From Pseudoalteromonas phenolica (GTDB taxonomy: Bacteria > Pseudomonadota > Gammaproteobacteria > Enterobacterales > Alteromonadaceae): 64,000 bases of DNA. The position numbers and the translations under genes were made by a program. Shown piece after piece: positions 53,758 to 62,130 of this stretch. The stretch covers positions 1 to 64,000 of the forward strand of contig NZ_PPSW01000015.1 in NCBI RefSeq assembly GCF_005876835.1. The letters are read 5' to 3'. Each line of letters begins with the position of its first letter. Position 1 is the first letter of the stretch. A model generated the notes under the pieces. It ran no database searches. It was not told the origin of the DNA and saw only the letters and a program-made list of their open reading frames with translations.

Positions 53758-53928
53758 TTAGCAAGTGAAGCCAACAAACGATGTACAAATGAACGGATGG
53801 GTAAATGTTTCATCATCAATCGGCTTTGCTCCGCCACCAATCTGAGGTGTCGCAGCTGCGCCTAACTGTTTATTAGCTAAAGGTTGTTTAAGTGTTTTAA
53901 GGTTTTTCTTTTTAAGTGAAAGTTTCAT
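53758..53928 (-). CDS. RiPP-like precursor peptide 1 (56 aa)
   Basis: Starts at ATG 53928 behind AAGGAGAAGAACG. The leader MKLSLKKKNLKTLKQPLANK is nearly the same design as peptide 2 (MKLxxKKKxLKxL), then QLGAAATPQIGGG and a tail of about 23 residues ending HPFICTSFVGFTC, with two Cys and several Thr/Ser. The K-L-x-L-K-K start matches what I recall as the class I lanthipeptide leader motif. Both genes end with Cys as the last residue and share a terminator. The upstream gap has TAGAAT as a possible -10 and a TTCTAA/TTAGAA palindrome. An orphan sensor kinase is encoded next upstream on the same strand. Confidence 0.72.
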   Translation of the reverse strand: MKLSLKKKNLKTLKQPLANKQLGAAATPQIGGGAKPIDDETFTHPFICTSFVGFTC

Positions 53929-54050
53929 CGTTCTTCTCCTTAGATAATTAATGAAACATTAAATTAACATCCTATTCTAATAAATGTTAGAAAATAGTTA
54001 GATTGAATAAATATTAAACACCTTAAAAACCCCTCAGAATTGAATATGCA

Positions 54051-54094
54051 ATACCAATCCTCTAAATTAAGCGATCTATTATTAGGATTGGTAT
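54051..54094. repeat. MITE-like repeat, 44-bp short form
   Basis: ATACCAATCC...GGATTGGTAT with perfect ten-base ends. It lies between the histidine kinase stop (54102) and the peptide genes, and may act as a hairpin at the end of the kinase transcript. Confidence 0.85.
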
Positions 54095-54101
54095 ATTTGT
54101 C

Positions 54102-56264
54102 CTATAACACTTTAGGTAATGTAATCGCTATTTTTAAACCACCTAATTCACTGTGAGAAGCGCTAATTTCACCACCGTGAGCTTCTACTACCTTTTCACA
54201 AATAGATAATCCGAGTCCCGACCCACCAAGATCGCGACTTCGAGACTTATCACAGCGGAATAAGCGCTCGAATAAATGCGGCAAGTCTTGATCAGATACA
54301 CCGGGGCTTGAATCTGAGAATGATAGGATCACAGCCTCTTCTGTTTCTGAAAGTGCAAAACAAACCTCGCCAGGTTTATCTGTGTAGTGGATAGAGTTTC
54401 GACTCAAGTTGGCAACTACTTGATGTAACCTTGCTGCATCTACTTCAAGTAATACCATATCGAGTGATGACTTTTTCACTTCAAGGTGTAAATCATGGTC
54501 GCACAGTACATCTTCGATTTGCCCAGCTAAGTCATCGAACAGCTCACTCGCATCATGCGATTCTAAATTTAAGTTAAACGTACCTGTATCAGCCTGAGCT
54601 AGCTCATAAATATCTGATATTAGTAGATTCAGATTATCTAGTCTCTGGTTTAACACCTTGTAAGTAGACTGAGGATCTGACACAAGGTTATGCTCAAGCG
54701 CTTCTAAATGAAGTTTTAAAACAGCAAGAGGTGTACGTAACTCATGAGACACATCAGCAAGCAACTGCTTTTTAAGCTCCAAGGCTTGGTTCAAATGTTT
54801 GGCTTCTTGCTCCAGCCTCGCTCTTCGTTGCCGAGTAAAAACCAAAACAAACAAAATAATAAATAATAAAACAGCGACAATCGAGAAACCAATATACCGC
54901 GTAAGAGCTTGCTCAGCTTTCAATAAGGCCTGTTCCGCTTTTGCTTGTTTTAACTCGAACTGACCTGCCACGTACTCTGACTCAGAAGCTAAAACAAGGG
55001 TTTTCAGACTTCCCTGCTCTTTCATCTTATTTTTGTAGGCCAAATGCATTTGGTTTTGCGCTTCAAACGCGCCTTTTAAATCACCTTTACCTTGTAATGC
55101 TTGCGCTAGAAAACCGTAATATTTCGCCATATCTTTATCTTTAAGCGACTCAATTAACAACAGCTGTCTATGCGCTCTTTCAAATAATTCACCCTGCAAA
55201 TACGTATCAATCAATAAGTAGCTTGCTCGTGCATATGCATTCACATTCTTAGTTATATCTAGTTGTTCAACAATTGTTTCAAGCGTGTCTTGGGCTAATT
55301 GAAGTTTACCTTGTCGCAAATACATTTCACTGATATTAGTTTTCGTATCTAAAATCGCTAAAGGAACATTTAGCTCGTTAAGTATCCCTAAAGAGAATTC
55401 AAAATATTCGGCAGCTTCATCAAATTGCTTTAGCGCAACTTTTTGTTCGCCCATTCTTCTAAGTGTAACTGCTTGATCTTGTTTGCCATTAAGGCGCTTG
55501 TCCATGTCATAGACTTTTTTGAAGTAGTCGAAACTTTTTGCATACTCATCAAGCGCAGCATAACTTTCAGCTAACCCCCATAGCGTATCATTCATCCAAA
55601 ATTCTTGAGATTTTTTTGGTAGATATGGGATTTTTTGCAGTTGTTGCAGTTGAATCTCTAGTGACTTTTCAATTAAGTCTAAACTGGTGTAAATCGCACT
55701 TTTCTGCCTTGCAACCGCCATTTCAAGTTGCACATTTTCCGCTTTAATAGCCGCCTCAAGTGAGGCATCTAACGCTATCACAGCATCGGAGTATTTGTTT
55801 AACTGCTGATAAGCATGGGCCAAAAATCGATTCGCATGAGATGATAAAGTATGTAATTCAGCTTGTTCAAAGAAATTCGCAGCAGCAATTAAATAAGGTA
55901 TTGCCTCGAAGTGATTACCCCGGGTGATCGCCATATTACCGCGAGACAGATTTAACTTACCTGAATATTCTAAACTGTCAAATGATTCAAGTAAGGTTTC
56001 TAGCTTCCCCAGATAAGTGATTGTTTGCTCAAAGCACCCTTCTCGGATGCACACAAGGCCTGCTCTATGAAGCACATAAGCAGTTTGAGATTGTGTCATT
56101 ACATTACTATTTAATAAATCATCCGCTTTTTTGAGCAAAACCTGTCGCTCTTGAGATGTTTTAGTGCTTTCAGATTGCACCTTAAACTCTTCAAACTCTG
56201 CGTTCGTTGAGCCGATAGCTGCCACACTAAAAAGTGCAAAAAACACAAAAAAAGCAATTTTCAT
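54102..56264 (-). CDS. Orphan TPR-containing sensor histidine kinase
   Basis: A 720-residue kinase with a signal peptide (MKIAFFVFFALFSVAAIGS), a periplasmic TPR array (about 50-420, units such as YAKSFDYFKKVYDMDKRL and FDEAAEYFEFSLGIL), one membrane helix (about 455-475) and a cytoplasmic kinase. H-box LADVSHELRTPLAVLK, N-box VVANLSRNSIHYT, and the lid motifs FSDSSPGVSD and GGSGLGLSI are intact. No response regulator is adjacent. The TPR sensor may bind a peptide or secreted protein; the two RiPP-like peptides encoded just downstream are possible ligands or targets. That link is inference from position. Confidence 0.9.
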   Translation of the reverse strand: MKIAFFVFFALFSVAAIGSTNAEFEEFKVQSESTKTSQERQVLLKKADDLLNSNVMTQSQTAYVLHRAGLVCIREGCFEQTITYLGKLETLLESFDSLEYSGKLNLSRGNMAITRGNHFEAIPYLIAAANFFEQAELHTLSSHANRFLAHAYQQLNKYSDAVIALDASLEAAIKAENVQLEMAVARQKSAIYTSLDLIEKSLEIQLQQLQKIPYLPKKSQEFWMNDTLWGLAESYAALDEYAKSFDYFKKVYDMDKRLNGKQDQAVTLRRMGEQKVALKQFDEAAEYFEFSLGILNELNVPLAILDTKTNISEMYLRQGKLQLAQDTLETIVEQLDITKNVNAYARASYLLIDTYLQGELFERAHRQLLLIESLKDKDMAKYYGFLAQALQGKGDLKGAFEAQNQMHLAYKNKMKEQGSLKTLVLASESEYVAGQFELKQAKAEQALLKAEQALTRYIGFSIVAVLLFIILFVLVFTRQRRARLEQEAKHLNQALELKKQLLADVSHELRTPLAVLKLHLEALEHNLVSDPQSTYKVLNQRLDNLNLLISDIYELAQADTGTFNLNLESHDASELFDDLAGQIEDVLCDHDLHLEVKKSSLDMVLLEVDAARLHQVVANLSRNSIHYTDKPGEVCFALSETEEAVILSFSDSSPGVSDQDLPHLFERLFRCDKSRSRDLGGSGLGLSICEKVVEAHGGEISASHSELGGLKIAITLPKVL

Positions 56265-56359
56265 ACTCTATTACAAACACTTGATTAACAACCAAAAGGA
56301 AAGTCTAGCGCGTAATCCAAAACGATTCCAACTAAAGTCTAATACAACCACACACGAAT

Positions 56360-56397
56360 GAGTCAAATAGACTCACGCCCATAAAAGTCAAAATGAC
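56360..56397. promoter_or_regulatory. Two NorR-type GT-N7-AC sites
   Basis: GTCAAATAGAC (56362-56372, within the palindrome GAGTCAAATAGACTC) and GTCAAAATGAC (56387-56397) both fit GT-N7-AC, the site reported for the nitric-oxide sensor NorR. They lie 55-90 bases upstream of a sigma54-type promoter for hmp. Confidence 0.65.
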
Positions 56398-56432
56398 TCC
56401 AGCCTTGTAACAAAAAAATTAAAAACCAACAA

Positions 56433-56465
56433 TATCAATAAGATAAAAATTGGCACCAATGTTGA
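56433..56465 (+). promoter_or_regulatory. Sigma54-type promoter with IHF-like site for the hmp unit
   Basis: TTGGCAC (56450-56456), five bases and TTGA (56462-56465) match the -24/-12 promoter except GA in place of GC. TATCAATAAGATA (56433-56445) resembles an IHF site between the enhancers and the promoter. The predicted start lies about 27 bases before ATG 56504. Confidence 0.6.
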
Positions 56466-56503
56466 TTTATATAACTCGTCGCGTTTAATTAAGAGTAAGC
56501 TTT

Positions 56504-56752
56504 ATGCAATCAAAAGTCCTATCAGAGCAACCCCTTTATCAATACTGCTTAAAATTCGGCAGTCGCGCCATGGTGATTTTGTTATTGCTGACGGTCAGCT
56601 CGCTCATTGTCAGCTTTTCACTAGCAGAACACTTCTCTTTGCCTGCTCAGATTGCTAGCCATATCGCAACAATCATTTTTAGCGCGTTATTCAAAATAGC
56701 TTATGTGATCCGCTGTATCGGCGCTTATCACTTAGGTCACACTAGTTTTTAA
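56504..56752 (+). CDS. Small membrane protein co-transcribed with hmp
   Basis: An 82-residue inner-membrane protein with two helices (about 22-45, MVILLLLTVSSLIVSFSLAEHF in part, and 52-72, ASHIATIIFSALFKIAYVI). The sequence begins MQSKVLSEQPLYQYCLKFGSR and ends IRCIGAYHLGHTSF. Similar short proteins sit beside nitric-oxide detoxification genes in marine gammaproteobacteria, but no role is shown. It is the first gene after the sigma54-type promoter; hmp starts 14 bases after its stop, so the two are one transcript. Confidence 0.75.
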   Translation: MQSKVLSEQPLYQYCLKFGSRAMVILLLLTVSSLIVSFSLAEHFSLPAQIASHIATIIFSALFKIAYVIRCIGAYHLGHTSF

Positions 56753-56766
56753 TCTTGAGGAAAGTC

Positions 56767-57954
56767 ATGTTAACCAAACAGCACATAGATATTGTTAAAA
56801 GTACATCTGTCGTTATTGAACAAGGTGGTAGTGCCATCACAGAGCATTTCTATAATCGTATGTTTAGAGTGAACCCTGAACTTAAACACATTTTCAACAT
56901 GAGTAACCAGCATACAGGTCGTCAAAAGGTCGCGTTATTTGAAGCAATTCTGGCCTATGCAAAAAACATAGATAACTTGAGTGCATTAAAAAGTGCGGTA
57001 GAGCGCATTGCAAACAAACACACTAGCTTTCACATTCAAGCGCATCACTATGACATTGTTGGTCTGCATTTAATTGAGACGTTTAGGGAATTATTAGGCG
57101 CAGACTTTACACCAGAAATAGAAGAGGCTTGGACCACTGCTTATGGCGTACTCGCTGATATCTTTATCAATAAAGAAAGCTCAATTTACACCGAAAACGC
57201 CAATAAACTTGGAGGTTGGCAAGGTAAACGCGCATTTAGACTCGCAAGTAAAACATCTGAATCAAAATTGGTAACCAGTTTTGTGTTTATTCCTGTCGAT
57301 GAACAAGCGGTTGCAGACTTTAAACCCGGCCAATACTTAGGTATTGAGATCAGTAGCGAGCATTTTGAACACACAGAAATACGTCAATACTCGTTATCAG
57401 ATAAACCTAATGGACGCAGCTACCGCATTTCGGTAAAGCGAGAATTAGGTGAACATAATGGTATTGTCTCAAACTTCCTGCACAATCATCTAAATGTTGG
57501 TGATGTTGTTGATTTACATGCACCTGTTGGAGATTTCTATTTCACAGATAAACAATCTCCGGTTGTGCTTATTTCTGCAGGAGTAGGTATCACGCCAATG
57601 CAATCTATGCTTGAATTTAAGTCCGATATTAAATACCCGCATCCTGTGACATTCTTACATGCCTGTGAAAACCAAGAACAACATTCGTTTGCACTGCAAA
57701 CCGCAACTTTATGTGAACAAAACCAGTGGGCACACCATACTTGGTTAAGAGAAACGAAAGACTCTCACTTATTGCAAAACCAATCAACTGGCTTAATTGA
57801 CTTTTCGCAAATCGAACTGCCAAAGCAAACAGGTAACTTCTATATCTGTGGGCCGATTGGATTTATGAAATTTGCTAAAACCGAATTAGAAAACCTAGGT
57901 GTTTGCAGCAGTCGAATTCACTACGAAGTATTTGGCCCGCACGCACAACTTTAA
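56767..57954 (+). CDS. hmp: Flavohemoprotein (nitric oxide dioxygenase)
   Basis: A 395-residue NO dioxygenase that converts nitric oxide and oxygen to nitrate using NAD(P)H. The globin domain (about 1-140) has the proximal His in NKHTSFHIQAHHYDIVG (F8 position), the Phe in EHFYNRMF and Tyr B10 (FYNRM). The FAD domain has RQYSLSDKPN and the NAD domain VLISAGVGITPMQSM and FYICGPIGFM. I start at ATG 56767, with AGGAAAG upstream; a TTG 12 bases earlier is less likely. Upstream GT-N7-AC sites and a sigma54-like promoter suggest NorR induction by NO. Confidence 0.95.
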   Translation: MLTKQHIDIVKSTSVVIEQGGSAITEHFYNRMFRVNPELKHIFNMSNQHTGRQKVALFEAILAYAKNIDNLSALKSAVERIANKHTSFHIQAHHYDIVGLHLIETFRELLGADFTPEIEEAWTTAYGVLADIFINKESSIYTENANKLGGWQGKRAFRLASKTSESKLVTSFVFIPVDEQAVADFKPGQYLGIEISSEHFEHTEIRQYSLSDKPNGRSYRISVKRELGEHNGIVSNFLHNHLNVGDVVDLHAPVGDFYFTDKQSPVVLISAGVGITPMQSMLEFKSDIKYPHPVTFLHACENQEQHSFALQTATLCEQNQWAHHTWLRETKDSHLLQNQSTGLIDFSQIELPKQTGNFYICGPIGFMKFAKTELENLGVCSSRIHYEVFGPHAQL

Positions 57955-57973
57955 CTTTCTCCACCCCAACAAT

Positions 57974-58008
57974 GCAACCGAGCTGACCACATATGTTACT
58001 TCGGTTGC
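57974..58008 (+). terminator. Hairpin after hmp
   Basis: GCAACCGA (57974) and TCGGTTGC (58001-58008) pair over 8 bp around a 19-base loop, then TTCTAT. Probably the hmp terminator, of moderate strength. Confidence 0.6.
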
Positions 58009-58179
58009 TTCTATCTGCCAGCTAATACTATTTACTCATTTTAAATGGTCGTACTAGTACTTTTTTGCAAACCCTGATATTAATACTACTACTTTAGTAA
58101 ATTTAAAAAAAAGACTAATACTTTTTAAGTATTCCCAAGGATGTAACTGGGTCAGTTTTCAACATATTTGAGGTGCAAT

Positions 58180-59232
58180 ATGCATTTATTCAGATCTGAA
58201 ACAGCCAATACATCAAATGGTGCTCGTCCTCTGGTATTTTACGTCATCATCACATGCGTTCTTTTTCTCATTACTTTTTTCAGCTTTCCTTCAAAAGCAA
58301 TCACCTTGATGTCTGGTGAGTTAGACAAGCATTTGAAGTCATATAACTATGGCAGCAAAGCCGATGACCGCTGGGTAATGCCATCAGCACAAGAACAACA
58401 CATATTCGAGCAAATGTTTGATGCCTTTTATCAACAAAATTGGCCGCTTGCAGAAGAATACGCCCAACAAATTGACTACCTAGTCATTCAGTTTTCAGAT
58501 GTAGATACGGGTAATACTTACTACTTATTGCAAGAGAAAAACCAATTGCCAAGTGCCGATTTTAAAGGTGGTGGTACTTATGTGCTTAACCCAAATGGCT
58601 TAAATGCGGTACTTCAAGCACCTCACCCAAAGCGAGACTCTTTCACAGGCACACAATCAATTGACGCTTTCTTACACACACAGAGCAAGTTATTGATGCT
58701 CGCAGGAACACGCCGTGACAGCAGCCATGATATTAGCGAATGTACAGGCACAAATTACTCTGCAAGTGACGTTGCGCACCAAACTGAATCATACTTTCAA
58801 GTCGCTCACGAACAAGCTAGCAACTACGATGACGCTACCGTATTTATTCAATACCACGGTTTTGGCTCTACCACTCGTGCCAAGTTACAATCTCAATGCG
58901 GTACCGATAACGACTTAATGCTTAATTTAAGTGAAGGTGTTCGCTATGCAACCAATGACGATGAACACAGTATTATGCAACTGCTCAGAAAAAACGTAGA
59001 AGCGGGTGGCAAAATTAAAGCCTGTGTTTATGGTAACGATACTAAAAGCCTAGGTGGCACGTGGAATGTTCAAGGTCGCCACTCCAATGGCTCTGTTGAT
59101 AGTTGCCACAAAAGCGCAGATGCTTCTGCAAAACGCTTTATTCACCTAGAGCAAAGTTATGGCGTCAGAAAATATCACCGCGACGAAATGGCAGAGCACT
59201 TAAAACAGGCTTTGACTCTATACTTTCAATAA
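58180..59232 (+). CDS. Secreted protein of unknown function with hydrolase-like H/D motifs
   Basis: A 350-residue protein from ATG 58180 (TTGAGGTG ribosome site). A hydrophobic segment near residues 20-45 (VFYVIITCVLFLITFFSF) is a signal anchor or uncleaved signal. The body has motif-like segments rich in His and Asp: QAPHPKRDSFTG, LAGTRRDSSHD, SDVAHQTESYFQVAHEQ and VFIQYHGFGS, as might line a metal site in an amidase or N-formylglutamate hydrolase-like enzyme. Six or so cysteines suggest disulfides. I cannot name the family. It is a single gene with a strong terminator. Confidence 0.65.
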   Translation: MHLFRSETANTSNGARPLVFYVIITCVLFLITFFSFPSKAITLMSGELDKHLKSYNYGSKADDRWVMPSAQEQHIFEQMFDAFYQQNWPLAEEYAQQIDYLVIQFSDVDTGNTYYLLQEKNQLPSADFKGGGTYVLNPNGLNAVLQAPHPKRDSFTGTQSIDAFLHTQSKLLMLAGTRRDSSHDISECTGTNYSASDVAHQTESYFQVAHEQASNYDDATVFIQYHGFGSTTRAKLQSQCGTDNDLMLNLSEGVRYATNDDEHSIMQLLRKNVEAGGKIKACVYGNDTKSLGGTWNVQGRHSNGSVDSCHKSADASAKRFIHLEQSYGVRKYHRDEMAEHLKQALTLYFQ

Positions 59233-59261
59233 ACTTTTATTTGACGAAGATCCCCCAAACC

Positions 59262-59292
59262 AAACGGCGAGATAAAACTCGCCGTTTTTTTT
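59262..59292 (+). terminator. Rho-independent terminator
   Basis: AAACGGCGAG-ATAAAA-CTCGCCGTTT followed by TTTTT. A 10-bp GC-rich stem 29 bases after the preceding gene. Confidence 0.92.
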
Positions 59293-59389
59293 ATTTGTAA
59301 ACAAGCATTTCTAGACAGTGGTCACCAATCAACAACTTTGATAGCTTAAATATTAGACTCCACCTAAATCGAATAATTGAGGAACCAAT

Positions 59390-60847
59390 ATGTTTATAAG
59401 GAAAGCTATTAATATTGCAATTGCTAGCAGTTTAATACTCGTTGCAGGCACGCTTAGCCAACCAACCCATGCTTCAGACACAATCGAACAACATATTCAA
59501 AAAAGCATTGTTATTGCAGGAGAAGCACAGCCTAAGACGACCTTAATTAAGAGAATGGCAGACGAGAATGTACCGGGCTTGAGCATCGCGGTATTAAAAA
59601 ATGGTGAGATTATTTGGGCTAAAGGCTTTGGTATTGCTAACAGTAAGACAAAACAGCCAGTAAACGAACATACGCTATTTCAGGCGGGATCAATTAGTAA
59701 ACCCATCGGTGCATTAGCCGCGTTAAAATTAGTTGAGCAAGGTAAGCTGTCTTTAGACGAAGATGTAAATAAATACCTAAAAGGTTATCAATTAACTGGC
59801 GCTAAGCTATCTAAAGAAACACCTGTCACCCTCAGACAATTGCTTACTCATACCGCAGGGCTATCAGTGCACGGGTTCCCCGGCTATTCAACGGGTGATA
59901 ACGTTCCTTCAATTATCGATGTCTTAGATGGTAAAGGTAACACGGCTAAAGTCGAAGTTGTGTTAACACCAGGTTCTGAATGGCGTTATTCTGGAGGTGG
60001 CTACACTGTTATGCAATTACTGGTTGAGCAAATTAGCGGACAGACATTTGCTGAGTTTACCGATGCAAACATCTTAAAACCTATGGGGATGCTGAACAGC
60101 ACCTACGCACATACATTACCAAATGATCTTAAGAAACGAGCCAGCGCTGCATTTGATGGTGATGGCAATATGCATTCAGCTGTATTCAATGATTACCCTG
60201 AAAAACCAGCGGCTGGTCTTTGGACAACCCCAACTGATATTTTAAAGTATGCCTCTCATATGCAAGCAATTATGAAGGGTAAGAAAGATGGTATTTTGCA
60301 AAAAGAAACCGTACAAGCCATGTTTACCAAACATAAAAATGATTGGGGCCTAGGCCCTGCATTAATGGACGTTGATGGACAACTTGCATTCGGACACGGT
60401 GGAAAAAATCTTGGCTTCACAAATGACTTTAAAGCATTAGTAAATAAAGGCGATGCTTTTGTCGTGATGTCCAATGGTGACAACGCAAATACACTGAACA
60501 ACGAAATTATGGCAACATTATCTAAGCATTATGATGTTGCATTCTTAGAGCAAACTGTCATTCAGCCTGTCACATTAAACCCTCAACAACTAGACGCCTA
60601 TAAAGGTGAATACCTACTACTTACTGACATTGGTTATAACGGCGACTTCATCTCTAAAATTAGCGTGAATGAAGGTAAGGTGACAATTCAAAATCCGGGT
60701 GACGTAATGCCGTCCCGGCTCGTACCGGAAAACACCTCGAAATTCATCAGTGCCGTTTCTGGCAATGAGTTTGTCTTTAAATTCGAAGGTAAAAGAGTGA
60801 CAGGATTAACTGTTGCCGGTCGATTTGAATTACAAAAGATAAAGTAA
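59390..60847 (+). CDS. Secreted beta-lactamase-fold serine hydrolase
   Basis: A 485-residue exported serine hydrolase of the class C beta-lactamase / esterase family. Signal peptide (about 1-28, ending THAS). The catalytic serine lies in SISKPIG (S-x-x-K) near residue 102, the Tyr in YSGGGY (Y-x-G variant of Y-x-N) near 203, and the third motif HGGKNLG near 345. The C-terminal 100 residues (LDAYKGEYLLLTDIGYNGD...) are the DUF3471-like domain common in such peptidases. The true substrate may be a D-amino-acid peptide or ester rather than beta-lactam antibiotics. Single gene. Confidence 0.92.
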   Translation: MFIRKAINIAIASSLILVAGTLSQPTHASDTIEQHIQKSIVIAGEAQPKTTLIKRMADENVPGLSIAVLKNGEIIWAKGFGIANSKTKQPVNEHTLFQAGSISKPIGALAALKLVEQGKLSLDEDVNKYLKGYQLTGAKLSKETPVTLRQLLTHTAGLSVHGFPGYSTGDNVPSIIDVLDGKGNTAKVEVVLTPGSEWRYSGGGYTVMQLLVEQISGQTFAEFTDANILKPMGMLNSTYAHTLPNDLKKRASAAFDGDGNMHSAVFNDYPEKPAAGLWTTPTDILKYASHMQAIMKGKKDGILQKETVQAMFTKHKNDWGLGPALMDVDGQLAFGHGGKNLGFTNDFKALVNKGDAFVVMSNGDNANTLNNEIMATLSKHYDVAFLEQTVIQPVTLNPQQLDAYKGEYLLLTDIGYNGDFISKISVNEGKVTIQNPGDVMPSRLVPENTSKFISAVSGNEFVFKFEGKRVTGLTVAGRFELQKIK

Positions 60848-60865
60848 ATAAATTAAATAAAAAAC

Positions 60866-60898
60866 ACAAAAAAGTGCTTACTAAAGAGTAAGCACTTT
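60866..60898 (-). terminator. Terminator of the alkene reductase gene
   Basis: AAAGTGCTTACT / AGTAAGCACTTT, a 12-bp perfect stem around AAAG. On the minus strand it is followed by a T run, 57 bases past the reductase stop. It also serves the serine hydrolase gene weakly from the other side. Confidence 0.88.
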
Positions 60899-60954
60899 GG
60901 TCTAAGTTAACTTTTAATCAGGAAACTTTTGTTAGTGTGCTAAAACCTCAGCGT

Positions 60955-61998
60955 TTAAACTAATTGTGTTAGCATTTCTTCTGAGTATTCAACCACCGCT
61001 TCACCTGATTGAACACGCTCAACATAATCAGGGTTGGCAATGAAAGGGCGACCAATTGCCAATAAATCAAATTTATTATCAGCAATGGCTTGGCTTCCTG
61101 TCTCTGCAGAAAAACCACCCACACCCACCAGCGTGTGTGGGTAATTTTGTCGAATATAGCCACTTACAGTACCACCTAAATAGTCGAACTCCATGGCATC
61201 ATCGAAGATACCCACATGCAAATAAGCTAGTTGGCGTTCAGACAATTGATCTAACAAATAATCAAACACAGTTTTATCTCTACTGTCTGCTTCCATATTA
61301 AAATATGCCCCTGGAGAAACACGTAACGCGGTTCTGTCAGCGCCAATTCGGTCACTGATGGCATCTACAACTTGTAGTGGAAAACGAGCCATATTCTCTG
61401 GTGTCTGGCCAAACTCATCTTCACGGGTATTACTTGAGTAATGTAAAAATTGGTCAACAAGATAACCATTTGCGCCGTGGATCTCTACACCATCAAAGCC
61501 TGCGTCGATGGCATTCGATGCAGCTTGTGCAAAATCTTCTACCATTTGTTGGATCTGCGCTTGCGTCATAGGGGTTGGCGTTTGATATTCAAGGTCACGC
61601 ATTCTCGGCACAGTACCTTCAACCTTTACAGCACTTGGCGCAAGTACCTCATCGCCTTCGTAAAAATACGGGTGAGATACTCGCCCTGTATGCCAGATTT
61701 GCGCAAAGATTTTTCCGCCATTTTTATGCACTGCATCTGTGACAACGCGCCAGCCATTGATTTGTTCAGGCGTAAATAAACCCGGTGTATTTGGGTAACC
61801 TTGACCGTCAGCGCGAATTTGTGTCGCTTCAGTGATGATCAGGCCTGCACCTGCTCGACGGGCATAATAATCTGCCATAGCTTGAGTCGGTACCAAATTA
61901 TCATCGGCCATACAACGCGTAAGTGGTGCCATTAAAATACGATTCTTTAGTTCTATGGTGCTATTTAATGCAAAAGGTTGAAATAGGTTGTCAGTCAT
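60955..61998 (-). CDS. Old Yellow Enzyme family alkene reductase (NemA-like)
   Basis: A 347-residue FMN enzyme that reduces activated alkenes, N-ethylmaleimide or nitro compounds with NAD(P)H. I start at ATG 61998 (MTDNLFQPFALNS...); a longer reading to 62088 runs through three operator sequences. Landmarks are LKNRILMAPLTRCMADDNLVPTQAMADYYARRAGAGLI, the substrate-binding pair in VEIHGANGYLVDQFL (His and Asn), and DLLAIGRPFIANPD. It is divergent from a TetR regulator with three matching operators between them, the pattern of nemR-nemA style electrophile defence. Confidence 0.95.
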   Translation of the reverse strand: MTDNLFQPFALNSTIELKNRILMAPLTRCMADDNLVPTQAMADYYARRAGAGLIITEATQIRADGQGYPNTPGLFTPEQINGWRVVTDAVHKNGGKIFAQIWHTGRVSHPYFYEGDEVLAPSAVKVEGTVPRMRDLEYQTPTPMTQAQIQQMVEDFAQAASNAIDAGFDGVEIHGANGYLVDQFLHYSSNTREDEFGQTPENMARFPLQVVDAISDRIGADRTALRVSPGAYFNMEADSRDKTVFDYLLDQLSERQLAYLHVGIFDDAMEFDYLGGTVSGYIRQNYPHTLVGVGGFSAETGSQAIADNKFDLLAIGRPFIANPDYVERVQSGEAVVEYSEEMLTQLV

Positions 61999-62021
61999 GG
62001 AGTTTCTCTTTATGTACATTC

Positions 62022-62088
62022 TTGAACGTTTATTCAAGATAGCCCTATTTGAATGATCGTTCAAGAACTTTTTTGAACAAACATTCAA
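62022..62088. promoter_or_regulatory. Three TetR operators between reductase and regulator
   Basis: Three 16-bp sites share TTGAA-N6-TTCAA: TTGAACGTTTATTCAA (62022-62037), TTGAATGATCGTTCAA (62049-62064) and TTGAACAAACATTCAA (62073-62088). They are spaced 27 and 24 bp apart and cover both promoters, so the TetR protein should repress both genes. Confidence 0.85.
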
Positions 62089-62130
62089 ATTGATTTAAAC
62101 TTGCCTCATCAACACTTCAAGATAAATACA

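Noticed and set aside
61999..62088. Longer N-terminus for the alkene reductase
   Set aside because: The extension runs through all three TetR operators and the family normally begins near MTDNLFQPF.
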